From NCBI GenBank assembly GCA_029204225.1, contig CM055103.1:56129078-56193077 (forward strand): a stretch of DNA of 64,000 nt, given 5' to 3'. Positions 1 to 11,039 of the stretch are shown here, in pieces (within the stretch, counting starts at the first letter, position 1; the number at the start of each line of letters is the position of its first letter). This stretch comes from Diphasiastrum complanatum. Its lineage: Eukaryota > Streptophyta > Lycopodiopsida > Lycopodiales > Lycopodiaceae. The position numbers and the translations under genes are program-made. Under the pieces are notes generated by a model that saw only the letters and a program-made list of their open reading frames with translations, was not told the origin of the DNA and made no database searches.

Positions 1-1360
1 CTTTGGCTAATGTAGATATATTGCCAGAGTAGTAAATACTGACAGGGTGGTATCAGAGTGGGTTCAAATTATCAATTGAATTCATGATTATTACCATTCT
101 TAGATTGTCCTTTAATCATGCCTTTAATCATGGAAGGTTTAACCTCAGAGATTTGGTTGATCAATAAGTTCAACAATGACGACTTCCACATGTGGAAGTT
201 CAAGATGAGAATGACACTGATCAGAAAAGAATTAAGGAGATATGTCAATGGTTCGATAGCCAAACTGGCCGAACCTGAAATATTCTCCACGTGGGAAGCA
301 AAATATGGCAAAGCTTTAGCCATCATATCCTTAAATCTAAAGGATTCACAAATAGCTCATGTAGCTAACTATTCCACTTCCAAATAAGCATGAGTCATTA
401 TGACCGGTTTGTATGAAACAATAGATGTTACGAATCATCTCTTTCTAAGAAAGAAATTCCTATTGCTCAAGAAATTCATATTATCCGTGAGGGAACTTCG
501 GTCAGTGATCATTTAAATGAATTCAAACAGTTGCTTGATCAACTAAGTAGTATTACCAGTATCACGGATGAAGATGCTAATATGTCTTCCTCCCTCTTAC
601 GACAATCTAGTATTGGTCTGAGTTGTCTCTTCAAAAGCTGACATCAAGTTTATTGCAAGAAGAAGTAAGGGCTTATTTTTATTGAATACCAACACAATTG
701 CCTTGTATTCAAATAAGCAACAGTCCTAGAGGAAGAAGAAATCAAAGGACAAGAAGATAAAAGTTGAGCAAACTGACTCGAACTAGCAACAACATCACGG
801 TTGACAACAACAAAGGCCGAAGACCAAACTCTTCTGCAAGTATTGCAAGAGAATCAATCACGGCATCAAGGATTGTCGAGTTTTCAAGCACAACGAGGTG
901 AAGAAGAAGGTGCAGTAGCAAGAAGGAAGTTCTAGTTCTACCAAAAACTCCCATGAAGATCCAACGCTACTGATGATACAAGATCACCGAATTAGAGATC
1001 ACCAGCAATAGTATCTCGATTCAGGTGCTTCTTAGGACATGACTCCATGCAAGTACCTATTCGAAGATCTCACAACATCATATTCGAAGTATATATATAC
1101 TTTAGAGACTCAAGTTCACACAACATCGAAGGCCAAGGATCAATTTGCATCCTCAATTTCTAGATGGTATTTCTAGATTACTTGATGATATATTCTATGT
1201 ACCCAAATTAATAAAGAATTTATTGTCTATCAACAAGATCACAAATCAAGGCTTTAGATCTTTGTTTAATTCTAGACAATGTACCATCATGGATGAAGAA
1301 TCTAATGCAATTTTCTCTACAAATAGAAAAGAAAATTCGTATATCTTGAGTTGTGAATAG
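1..1360 (+). mobile_element. Copia LTR retrotransposon 5' part (LTR end, primer site, gag, protease), decayed
   Basis: The end of a left LTR (..TGACA near 40-44) is followed by TGGTATCAGAGT at 48-59, the primer-binding site complementary to plant initiator Met-tRNA. A gag reading frame starts at 118 (MEGLTSEIWLINKFNNDDFH, with the typical W-K-M motif of Copia gag) and is open to 387. After several stops and frameshifts the same protein is still readable: a CCHC zinc knuckle (CKYCKRINHGIKDC, about 832-875), the aspartic protease motif YLDSGAS followed by a stop (about 1012-1035), and the post-protease block with IFYVPKLIKNLLSINKI (1190-1245). The rest of pol is absent. The element cannot function. 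The LTR end and leader recur in reverse at 41,955-42,100. Confidence 0.8.
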
Positions 1361-1599
1361 GCACTTTCTACGAATGTGAGTGATTTTGAAGAATAGGACC
1401 TGTAAATTTCAATTTACCCTTGATTAACTTGGTTTTAAACATCAAGGCCAGATCCCTCTTTCATATCTGGCCTTGATTCTTGAAGTCTTAAATTCCCAAG
1501 CTAGACAATAGAAAATTATCTTACATTCAACATGCGATCTTGTGATCTTACAAATGAATTTACATCTTAATTATCCACAAAGAATTAACAATATGTTTT

Positions 1600-2720
1600 T
1601 TTTTCATCTTCGGATAAGAGTTGCTCTTTGACACAAGCTCAAATATTTGCAATTAGGAATATCTAGGAGCATTGTGCTCCAGATTTGGCTAAACCTTCTT
1701 GTGGATATACAATGTAAACATTGTGAAGTGACCTAAATGCATGTACCTAATAGAAAAAAATCACATTGGCATATACTAATAATCTATTATTATAAAGGGG
1801 CTTGAGTGTTTGACTTACAGCTTTGGTGATAGTCATGGAAGAGCTAAAAGGCTTCTTCTATTTCAACTTTCAAACGACATGCTTCTTTGAAGGTTTTCTC
1901 TTTAATTTAAAATTGTATAAGTATCTCACCGTTTAAATTAAAGGATTAATAAAAATATAAAATATATTTAACCTTCTTAAACAAAGGATTCCTATAAATG
2001 TCAAAATATCTAAAACTTTTGAAGTGGACCATGTATGAAACTTTGAATATTTGATTACCTTTCAAATGAAAGGATAATTTTTAAACTACATTTAAAATTT
2101 GGACTTTCTATGAAACTTGACTTTTTCTGTGACCTTAAAAAAACTTAATTCTAAAATTTGCCTTTCATATAACACTTTGATCTAGATTTTGCCTTTCATT
2201 GACATACATAGTCCTTTAACATACATTACATCTTGCGAATGCTATGATTTTTTTATTCAATTCCTTGAAAGTTTTAACATTGTAAGGCACCCATCATCTA
2301 TGCCTAGGATAGAAAATGTAACTATATCATCTAGGAATGGAACTTGACAAAAATAGATAAATGTGCTACATACATTGTAGGTTATAGGTAATGGTCACGC
2401 TCAATGTCAAGTCTCCTATTTTCATTGGGTAAGTACAAGGTACTAGGGACAGCCCCCCCATAGGCTCCACCTTGCATTGGCCACCTCAAAATTCCCACCC
2501 TCAACTTAAACCCAAAAATGTGTGGGGAGAGAGTGCCTTATGCCATGGGCTCTGGGTCCTAGGGCTTATATCTTGTAGCAAAAGTATGATAATTGTCCAA
2601 TCATGTTCAACCACATGTCTATGCTTGATTCCTTGCACCCAAGTTGGCTTGGAATTTGAAGGGTGGACACTTCCTTTAAAATCACAAGGCTGATTTTATT
2701 CCAAACCTTCAAATGACTTG
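1600..2720. repeat. Degenerate intergenic repeat, copy R1
   Basis: Non-coding AT-rich sequence that recurs, diverged, at 5,560-6,720 (same orientation) and inverted at 58,850-59,943 and 60,740-61,740. Shared blocks include CAAATTGGAGCACAATGCTCC-like sequence, strings of short T-rich segments around AAGGTGAAA, and CCACCTCAAAATTCCCACC. No coding potential or termini were recognised, so the repeat type is unknown. Its closest mirror partner is 60,740-61,740. 1,361-1,599 is unassigned. Confidence 0.6.
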
Positions 2721-2769
2721 GTAGTTCAGTATTATCTTCAAAAGTGATAGTAATTTCATCTTCCTAAAA

Positions 2770-3669
2770 TTAAGCACATGAACTTGCCTTGCAACGATAT
2801 TGAAGAAACAAAATGTTTCGAGCCACAAAGCTTTGCTAGCTTTCGAGCTCATGTCTACACAAACGCAAGGGAACTACCCGAACGCGAAGACCAAAGCTTC
2901 GAGGACTAAAGGATAAGGTCAAATGTTTGTGGACTGAAGGACACCCGAACGTGAAGATCAAATGTTCGTGGGCCCGAAGAGGCTCAATGGCAAAGCCGAA
3001 GGCAAAAGAACACATGAAGGCGAAGAAGACTCGAAAACCAAAAGGCGGCGAATCTTCACGCTCCAAGTACAAAGAAAATTAAGAAAGTAAGGGGACGTAC
3101 AATGGAACGTGCTTAATCAGCCATTCTTGTAATCTCAGACTAGATTAAACCGTTTCTCTCTCCATCTATATAATCAGATTGAAGATAAGGGAATCGGTTG
3201 AACATTAAATTTGGTTGAACGCCAATGTGAGCTAGGCACAGAATTGCCAACCGATGTCCAAGGTGTCCGCTAGTAAGCGAGACGTTTTGATATTACTCGT
3301 GAGAGACATAGTTTCTCTAGCGTCGATGCGTTGTGTGGGTTTGTCACAACAACGCTTTTAGCAAAATATCATTGATAATATAGTAGCTTGAATGCACATG
3401 TTGAATGATCTCGAATGCTTGAATGTCTAATTGTTATCTTTATATTTTTAGTTGTTTACTCTTTATTCCGCACACTAGTTTCACCTTGTTGAATGCTAAA
3501 CGAATTACAACGTAGGTCAACAGTGTCTGGAGGATTGTAGATTTGATCTAGCAGGCAATTGCCAGCAGACAGAATCGAATTCAATCTAGGTTCCACGACA
3601 GTGATATCAGAGCGACCACAATTCACATCGCCTCCGAACCAATTTTGTTGTTCTCAGAATTTCCTATAG
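2770..3669 (+). mobile_element. Left LTR and leader of a second Copia element
   Basis: This block interrupts the repeat-rich left flank and has no counterpart on the mirrored right side. It lies directly 5' of the primer site and gag of the Copia element that follows. It holds a TATA-like CTATATAATC (about 3,166-3,176) preceded by CT-rich sequence, and short repeats of the CGAACG type in 2,870-2,960. The LTR borders could not be set because the downstream LTR is missing. The assignment as LTR/leader rests on position. Confidence 0.5.
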
Positions 3670-5473
3670 TGGTATCAGAGCCTCTTGCTCCTATCTAGGC
3701 AGTTTAGCTCATCAAAGCTTATTGCAGTTATCAGATCCAGGAGATCGAACATTCAGAACAAGGAACCAGAAAACAAGCTAAAGAACATAGTTCACAACAA
3801 TGGCATCTATAAGCAACATTCAGTCGAATATCTGCACAATCCTCGACTCAACTAGGTCTAACTTCCTAGCATGGAAGGTAAAGACCTCTCTCATTTTAAA
3901 GGGAGAAGGGCTATGGCCCTGCTGGGTAGATGGCACTGTAGGAATGCCTACAACCACCGACAAAGGGCTACGAGAATGGCGAGAAAAGGATGACAAGGCA
4001 GTAGCCATGTTGTCATCATCCATCGAAAATAGCCTAATGCTTGATCTCGTGACACTCTCTAATGCAAAAGAGATGTGGAAGGCATTACTTACCAGGTTCC
4101 AAACGAAATCACGTAGCCAGATAATGCTTCTCAAAGATTAGCTAACAAACCTACGATGGGATGGCAAAGACCTCACATCCTTTATCAGAAAGATGAAGGA
4201 TCTGTTTGTTTCGTTACACAACGCCAGAAAAGACAATGCAATATCAGCTGAGAAGCAGCTCACCTACTTGCTACGAGCGTTACCAAAATCCTTCCAGACG
4301 ACCCGAACATTGCTAGAAAAAGATCCAGAGATGACTCTCGAAAAAGTAGCAATCAGGATTCGAGAAGAAGTCAAAGCCCATGAGCACCTTGATCACAAGA
4401 ACTCCTCTGATCAGGCTCTCTACAACAACAAAGAAAAGCTGAAGATGCAGTTCAAGCCTAAGAGGGAGTTAGACTGAAAGTAGGATCGAGCCCAACAAAC
4501 AGAAGGAGCTAGCAAAGGCAAATGGAAGAAGAAAGGAAAGTCGAGACATAAAGACAACGAAAGGAAGACATGCGTGATTTGCAGATGCAAAGGACACACA
4601 GTCGATTCATGTTGGTTGAACCCGAAAATCGAATGCATTCATTGCCACAAAAAAGGTCATGTAGCCATGGACTGTTACGATAATCCGAGGAACAAGCAAC
4701 CTCAAGGCAATGGGAGAACCACAATAGTTCATCCTACGTCGAAGAGCCAAAAAGCTCGAAGATGGGCGAAGAAAGGTCAAACAATGAAAATTTGACAACC
4801 TATCTATGTATAGATGTGTGTGTAGCCTCAACATCTGTTACACAAGAGGTCATCCTTGATTCAAGAGCAATCTCTCACTTCATTATGTCTAGATGAATAA
4901 TGTCTAACTTTCAAAATACAGATGCATCCAGATACATAGTTCTTGGCAACGGATCGAAACATCAAGTGAATGGCATTCGTTCGCTATGCTCAACACAAAT
5001 AGCAAAGACTGATGATTAGACGATGTTCTATTCGTGCCCACACTTCAGCAAGACTTGCTCTAAGTTGCAAGAATAGCAGGCGCTGAGATGCGTGTGACGT
5101 TTTCAAACGAAACATGCAATGTCATTGACACCAGCACCAACACACTTGTTACACAAGGCAAAAAGACGACTTGTATCACTTGAAGGTACGCCTACCAATA
5201 GATCAAGCACACCAAGCTCACGAATCTTCAGATGTTCTATGGCACAAAAGAGTATGCAACATGAACCCAATGGCATTGTATGAAGCATGCCATCATGGAG
5301 TTATCACAGGAGTAAGCATCACAAATGCAACGAACTCGACAACCTGTGATGAGTGCATGAAAGAGAAGATGTCCCGAACTCCTTTTACCAGGGACTCCTT
5401 TAGAAGAAGGCAAGGTGCCCTCATGCGGTGTGAAGTACTTGTCCTCATGAAATCACTTTCTTGTTATGTGTAA
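3670..5473 (+). pseudogene. Copia gag-pol fragment (gag, protease, GAG-pre-integrase), with in-frame stops
   Basis: The primer site TGGTATCAGAGC is at 3,670-3,681. Gag starts at ATG 3,800 (MASISNIQSN..., FLAWKVKTSLIL) and stays in one frame through 4,795, interrupted by a TAG at 4,139 and a TGA at 4,475. It ends with two CCHC knuckles, CVICRCKGHTVDSC and CIHCHKKGHVAMDC. The protease motif is altered to ILDSRAISHF (consensus LDSGASSHF), losing the glycine next to the catalytic Asp. A GAG-pre-integrase region (LWHKRVCNMN, CDECMKEKM) follows in the original frame at 5,171-5,420. Integrase core, RT and RNase H are absent. It represents capsid and processing functions of a dead element. Confidence 0.85.
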
Positions 5474-5559
5474 TTGCCTTTGGCATAAACAGTAGGCCTT
5501 TTGGGTCCTGTGTTATATTGCAAAATATTGGCCATCCTATTGGCCCCATCAATTCGTGA

Positions 5560-6720
5560 TCATAGTTTGGTGTTTGTCATTGAAGTGAACTTGGGATTTG
5601 AAGTGCGCTCATAGTTTTGGTGTTTGTCATGGAAGAGCTCCTTGAAGTGAACTTGGAATTTGAAGTGCGTTGCAAATGAATCAAATGGCATGTATGTTTC
5701 AAGGCTTCCTTTCAATATAAAAAAGCATTCAAACTTTCTAGACAAAGTATATATAAAGATGTAGAAATAATTCACTTTTCTAAAGATAGGACTTTTTTTC
5801 TAAATGTATAAATCTTTCACTTTCTAAATATAGGACTTTGCGTAGAATAGTATAAAACTCAAAATTGCACCATTTATGAAATTTGACTTTTGAACTGCCT
5901 TTCAAGCAAAAGGCTAAATTTGAAAACTTGGACCTTTTTAGGAAAAACTTGAATTTTCTTTTGAGTCCCATCTTAACAAAGGTAGTTTTAACACTTGGTG
6001 GAAATTTTGCCTTTTTCAAGAAAAGCAAATAGTCCCTTGACATACATTTCGTATTGCAAATGTCCTTTGGCATCACTTATGATCCAATCCCATTCTGATT
6101 TCAATTTTCTAGGTGGCTATCATCTATGCCCAACATAGACTTCAATGAATAGAATTTTGACAAAAATATGTAGATGGTGTAATGTAGGGATACTTAAGGA
6201 ATGCATTGCATGTGTACTTGCCCTCTTGGCCCCACTCATCCAATGGTGATGAATGGGGCTAAGGAAAAAACATCATATTCCCTCCCTTAGTTGGGGTGGG
6301 ACATGTGCCACAAAGGCATTGGAGGGGCATATTCAGTGCACTCTTTAACGAGAGACGTGCAATGTTATCTAAGTCAACATCTTTCAATTATCTCACCAAT
6401 GACCATTTACCTCCAACTAGAGTATTTATAGATTGTACTTTCTAGGTAATATTCACCCCCACCTTTAAAGCTTAGGCTCTTAATGTCAAGTTCCCTATTT
6501 TCTTTGGGTAGGTACTAGGTAATAGGGACCATGTCACCAATTTGGCTCCACATGGCCTTAGCCACCTCAAAATTCCCACCTTCACAACTTTAACCAAAAA
6601 ATGTGTGGAGGGGGAGAGCCTATGCATGATAAGCAATCAAATAGATTTATTTTGCTTGCCCAAGTTTCTATGGGTGTAATGATATGCTCACCCAAGATGC
6701 TTAGGCCACCATGAGCATAA
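5560..6720. repeat. Degenerate intergenic repeat, copy R2 (outer part of left arm)
   Basis: Related to R1 and, in inverse orientation, to 58,850-59,943; for example TGGCTATCATCTATGCC..., AATGCATTGCATGTGTAC and AAGCAATCAAATAGATTTAT have mirror partners there. Divergence from the mirror copy is visibly greater than in the gene-bearing part of the arm. A local tandem repeat (CATAGTTTTGGTGTTTGTCAT) is present at 5,560-5,660. No coding sequence was recognised. Confidence 0.6.
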
Positions 6721-7122
6721 GATCCCTTGGGTTCATAGATGTTGAGGCATTATACTCCCTAATGCCGGAATTTACGAACCAGTGCAAAAGCAAGAGGCGT
6801 TTACATTAACGCCTTTGCTCCAAGTAAGCCCCTATAATGATAATGAGATCAACTTTAGACTTTTCAATTTCATTTTTGGATGACCTTTCTAGTGACGTCC
6901 TAGCTTTAACTTACTGAAAGGCAGATACGTCATTGACATGCATGGTAGCATGTCAACTTGCAAATCTGTAGCCTGACGGGCCAGACCCAAAAGGTTGCTT
7001 TCGTCGCACATGCTCTGCCCTTTTTGGTTTCAGCGCAAAAAGAAAAAAGTGCCCGTCACAGTCCTAAAGTTGACACTCCCTGACCATTAAACTATTGTCT
7101 ACATCATCTGATCGTTTATGAC

Positions 7123-7206
7123 CCAACGGGGTTGGCTCAACTGGTTAGCTTGGCATCCAAAGTTTCTTTGGTCCCAGGTTAGAACCTCCCATTGGAAACC
7201 AAGAAG
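7123..7206 (+). mobile_element. tRNA-derived SINE, 84 nt, with 18-bp target duplication
   Basis: The sequence has an A-box-like TGGCTCAACTGGTTAGC and a B-box-like GGTTAGAACCTC at tRNA spacing. It is flanked by perfect copies of CATCTGATCGTTTATGAC (7,105-7,122 and 7,207-7,224). The mirror locus at about 57,260-57,280 holds only one copy of that target and no insert. The same family appears inverted at 59,960-60,044 and 60,062-60,147. It could be a very short SINE or a retroposed tRNA-like molecule; the target duplication shows it was mobile. Confidence 0.8.
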
Positions 7207-7235
7207 CATCTGATCGTTTATGACAAAATCTCCCA

Positions 7236-7240
<5 letters not shown>

Positions 7241-7286
<46 letters not shown>
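7241..7286. repeat. (CT)n microsatellite in promoter
   Basis: Uninterrupted CT dinucleotides directly upstream of the TATA box of the hydrolase gene. The mirror copy in the right arm (57,178-57,243 as GA) is longer and interrupted by GC units. Confidence 0.95.
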
Positions 7287-7288
<2 letters not shown>

Positions 7289-7289
7289 C

Positions 7290-7297
7290 TATATAAT
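7290..7297 (+). promoter_or_regulatory. TATA box of D14/KAI2-like gene, copy 1
   Basis: TATATAAT follows a pyrimidine-rich CT tract, a usual plant core-promoter arrangement, about 480 nt before the start codon. It is conserved in the mirror copy (57,165-57,172). The implied leader is long (about 450 nt) and contains a small open frame. Confidence 0.6.
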
Positions 7298-7773
7298 CCG
7301 ATTGCCTGCATCGACGATTGCATTCGAAGAGATTTGGTGCTGTGATCCTTGAAGATCCATTCACACTTAACAGAATAATCGCGATCTCAGCTTCCTCAAT
7401 CCTAACCCACATCATAGTAAAGTTCCTTTTCTTTCTGTAGCTACAGATTTCATATCTTCGTCTGCTTACATATATTATCAATAGCAGTTGTTGAAGCACA
7501 TGATGCCTGGCTTACAGTTTCTGACCTGATTCTGGCTGTGGTTTGTGATCTTGTCGTGTTGCTCCATCTGCTTCTGATAGTGCTGCATGTGTATATTGAC
7601 CTTAAGCTCTCAGTTCGATCTCAGTACTCTATTCCAATCTTTCGTCTATCAGCGTATCTGCGGCTTCTTTTTAAGGACGGAAGCCACCTGCTGCCGGGTG
7701 CTGCACTTCTTCAGAATATAGCTTTACTAGAGAAAGCAAAACCCACAGAAGGCAAAATTTGAAAGGAGGCACA

Positions 7774-9191
7774 ATGTCAAGGTCGTTCGTAGAAGCACAT
7801 CACGTAACAGTTGTTGGCGACATCACCTCTAACCGAGTGGTGGTTCTATCTCATGGATTCGGATCAGATCAGTCGTCCTGGCGGCTCATAGTTCCCCAGC
7901 TACCTAAAGGCCTCAAGATAGTGCTTCTGGATTTGGCATTTGTGGGCTCCAGAAACTCGAGAAAGTTCGACTACAATCGCTACAACAGTCTGGAAGCATT
8001 TGCAAGCGACCTCCTGAGTATTCTAGATGAGCTTCAAATCAAGACCTGCGTGTACGTAGGCCACTCTATGTCAGGAATGATCGGGTGCATTGCTGCAATT
8101 CGACGCCCCGCTTTATTTGAGAAGCTAATCCTTCTCGGAGCTTCACCAAGGTAAGCATCCATATAGTAGAGTCATTCTCATGATCAAGAGCCTGCTGCGT
8201 GTCTTCTCCACCCAAATATGCAGCCTACCCAGATTCCTGGCGTTCGGCGCTCTATAGACAGATGGGGGCGCTAGTATTCTCTATAGCTAGAGTTTCCTGC
8301 TGAGCACAGATCAATCACCCTCCGTTGCTTCATGTGATCTTCTTGTTTCTGCTAGAACATATATCACTTATTTTCTTGCTTTTTCTGCGAAAACACATAC
8401 TAGTAACTATTGCCGTACGTTTCTACCGAAACTCATATGATCACTTGTTATCTCGCAGTTTCTGCTTAAACCCATATTACTTCTTCTATTGCTTCTGGTA
8501 AAGCAAATAGCTGTCTGTTACTTTGTTGCAACTGGTTGTTTAAGGACATAATTTTGTGCAAATATGGCAGCTAATTTGCTTGTTCAAATTCTATAAGCTT
8601 GTTCTCGTAATACTTCTTGATTTGTAATTTGTCATCCAGCTTGCAGCTTAAGCCTTAGATCAATTCATTAGTACTGCAAAAATCTATGTAGAATTAGATT
8701 GTGAAGAGACTGTGTTTTTGCATTGCTCTAATATTTGCAGGTATCTGAACGACGGCCATAGCTACTTGGGAGGGTTTGAAGAAGAGGATGTGATGCAGCT
8801 GTTTGCAGCCATGGAGCAGAACTTTCCCATGTGGGCAAACACGTTCGCGCCACTGGTGGTGGGGGCAGACTTCCCGGCGGCAGTGGAGGAGTTCAGCCGG
8901 ACGGTGCTGGGCATTCAGGCCGGAGTAGCTGTCCACGTGGCCAAGCTCATCTTTCTAGGGGACTACCGGAGTATTCTGCCGGCGGTCACCGTGCCCTGCC
9001 ACGTCATCCAGACCCAGAAAGACTTCGCGGTGCCAGGAAATGTTGCCAAGTATTTGCACCGGCGGTTAGGGGGTCGTCACTCGACACTCGACATCCTCGA
9101 GACGGAAGGTCACCTGCCACAAATTAGTGCTCCCACTATTTTGGCACCCATTCTCGTCAAGTTAATCACACATCAACAGGGTCTCATCTAA
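7774..9191 (+). CDS. D14/KAI2-family alpha/beta-hydrolase (strigolactone/karrikin receptor-like), copy 1
   Basis: Two exons, 7,774-8,150 and 8,741-9,191, joined at AG|G with a GTAAGC donor and a TTTGCAG acceptor, give 275 residues (family members are about 265-270). The ATG at 7,774 gives MSRSFVEAHHVTVVGD, matching family N-termini. Visible features: oxyanion loop HGFGSDQSSW (27-36), nucleophile elbow GHSMSG with Ser98, catalytic Asp220 in QTQKDFAVP, catalytic His250 in TEGHLPQ, and the helical lid after GASPRYLND. The intron sits where D14/KAI2 genes have theirs. Proteins of this family bind and hydrolyse butenolide hormones and signal through the F-box protein MAX2. The segment after beta-strand 4 (LDLAFVGSRNSRKFDY) departs from the usual DxxxAG-NPxxFDF, so ligand preference cannot be inferred. 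D14, KAI2 or DLK2 subtype is unresolved. No disabling change is seen. Confidence 0.9.
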
Positions 9192-10400
9192 ACCCTAAAC
9201 CTTAAACCCAAAAATGGTGATGCACCAAATATTCGAGAGTATTGTGTTTAGTCATATAGAATTTGCATGGCATTGGTTTGTTATGTAGTAGGATGGATAT
9301 AATACGAGTATAGATATACAATGGAGGATCAGTCGAGCCTAATAAGATCATCCTAGCTAATGTACATTGTTTTATGTGTAATTGATGAACAAAAGATGTT
9401 ATAACTAACCTACTGTCGAATAGAATCGTTTCCAAATATGAACTTTGTTAAATGATCCAAATAGAAGCTAATTGCTTTTTCCTCAACCAAATTAATTTTT
9501 TTCTTTTGACGTATCCATCTTCCAATGTCCAGGGTACTTGTTTTATATGATTCTACAACATCTACGGCCTCATCTAAACTTTGAGAGGGAGGAGTAAATT
9601 CAAAGCAAAATGAAAACACCTCACCTTCTTAGTGGAAGTTCCAACAAACCATGCGTTAAAAATGAGAGATTTATATCACTATGAATCTCAATAGCTTAAT
9701 GAACTTAGATATGTGTGGTTGAGGTTGCACAAGAATCAATTGGACTCAAATTTTGAATGACTAGGCAATTCTTCGCTTTTTAGGCAATAGCTCACTTAAT
9801 GCTTTTGATCTACTTGTCAAATTGAACTCATATCAAGATGAAACTTTTGCAACACATAGTCATGGAAAGTACATTCAATCAAATGCTAATATCCATGATA
9901 AACTATGCTTCAAAACATTGCATCAAAGTTATGACAAGATAAATCACAATTTGCTTGGAAAACTCAATCATCTTTATCCAAATGTACATTTGGAATTATC
10001 CACTTTATAGGTCTCTTAGGTTCATCGTCGACCTATTATTAGAGATTATAATAGCTTACCTAACCCTAAACCTAACTTAATCAAGTCTCAAATCATTGGC
10101 CTTTATCCATGGCATCACCTCCTCCACCTATTTGTCAAAAACCATGAATTACTTCATCTAGTAATATTGTTTTAGTGATTTTGGAACAATCCCAAGTTCC
10201 ATAATTTTCTTTTATGAGGTCCGATATTCAAAATCAATTTCAGTCACACAAACTTGACAAAGACCTATGCTAGAACTTAAGTTCAAGCACATGCTCCCTT
10301 GCTCGAACTTAAGTTCGAGCACACAAGCATGTTCTAGAGAGCATAGAGAGAATTTGTTCCAAAATCAAGAAATTCTTTCAATATCACTAAAACGGTGTTA
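9192..10400. other. 3' flank of hydrolase gene, mirrored in right arm
   Basis: Non-coding apart from short open frames that are also in the mirror copy. It begins with a telobox-like AAACCCTAAACC just after the stop codon. GAACTTAAGTTC occurs at 10,273-10,284 and again inside a perfect 20-bp palindrome, GCTCGAACTTAAGTTCGAGC, at 10,301-10,320; in the mirror copy the palindrome carries one mismatch (about 54,115-54,134). A 62-residue open frame at 9,822-10,010 resembles nothing I recognise. Confidence 0.5.
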
Positions 10401-10816
10401 AGTCCAAGATTTATGCAATCAATTCACATGGGATAGCCACAACTTGTGGGGTGTTAAAGATGATCTGACTAATGTACGAAGGACTAAAATAAAATGCAAG
10501 TGGTGGCCAAGTGACATTCGACTAAGATCTAGCCAGTCTAGTTTTGGTAGCTTTCACACTAGCATCATTACAATATTAGCACTCCCTCTTAAATACAAAG
10601 TTGGTACTATTTTTTTTCTCACAAGTATTGTCTCTCTCTCTAAAGGATGTCTTCTCTCCAAAGTCGTATAAGAGAAAATAAATTATAACATAATTCTCAT
10701 GGTGAATTATGTCCAAATTACAAGCAACATATTGATAAATTCAAAATTGTTCAAGATTACTTCAAAGCTCTTAACATGACCATGCATAACATCAATGAGC
10801 ACTATTTCGTCTCCCA
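10401..10816. other. Unassigned sequence between left arm and transposon cluster
   Basis: AT-rich, with no recognised coding sequence, termini or RNA gene. It marks the inner edge of the inverted duplication. Confidence 0.4.
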
Positions 10817-11025
10817 GAACCAAAGGATACAAAACAATGAACATAGTCTCATAAAAAATTGGCAATTTCAACTCAATTGACATGATTTTTTTCAAACTGG
10901 AGATGAGATAATTATGGTAAGATATGGATGTCAATACATATGTTGCGATAGGGGCAAGTATTCTCTCTGTGCTTGAAAACTATGTCTATTCAAAGACCGC
11001 CCTACTTGATCACAGTTTCGATACT
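10817..11025. repeat. Copia-associated segment, inverted copy of 24,150-24,360
   Basis: About 210 nt match the reverse complement of 24,150-24,360 closely (for example GATATGGATGTCAATACATATG and AAGACCGCCCTACTTGAT). At 24.36 kb this sequence abuts a Copia RT fragment, so it is probably part of the same or a nearby retroelement. Here it abuts transposon A1, whose left end is cut at this junction. Confidence 0.7.
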
Positions 11026-11039
11026 GTGAATCGAAACTT

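Larger units (their letters stand above)
5560..10400. repeat. Left arm of large inverted duplication
   Basis: Reads as the reverse complement of 54,045-59,960. The 7.2-9.5 kb part is close to identical, including both exons, the 590-nt intron and the flanks. Differences seen: an 84-nt SINE present only here, different length of the CT/GA microsatellite, a 27-nt insertion in the right arm (about 54,904-54,930) relative to about 9,530, and about 1.15 kb extra in the right arm at 57.6-58.8 kb. The outer portion is more diverged than the gene portion. This is either a recent inverted duplication or arms homogenised by gene conversion. Confidence 0.85.

Noticed and set aside
7123-7206. Functional tRNA gene.
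   Set aside because: A and B boxes are present but no convincing cloverleaf or terminator T-run, and the 18-bp target duplication marks it as a retroposed SINE-like sequence.
7218-7499. Open frames through the CT/GA microsatellite (also 56,963-57,283).
   Set aside because: Produced by the dinucleotide repeat encoding Arg-Glu runs.
7538-7762. Open frame just upstream of the hydrolase start.
   Set aside because: Lies in the inferred 5' leader and ends before the ATG; at most a leader uORF, no conserved protein features.
8831-9127. 98-codon frame overlapping hydrolase exon 2 (and 55,335-55,631).
   Set aside because: A GC-rich shadow of the real exon in another frame; the exon's family motifs decide the frame.
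9202-9435. 77-codon open frame antisense to the hydrolase 3' flank, identical in both arms (55,027-55,260).
   Set aside because: Identity follows from the arms being near identical; no recognisable protein, promoter or homologue elsewhere in the window.
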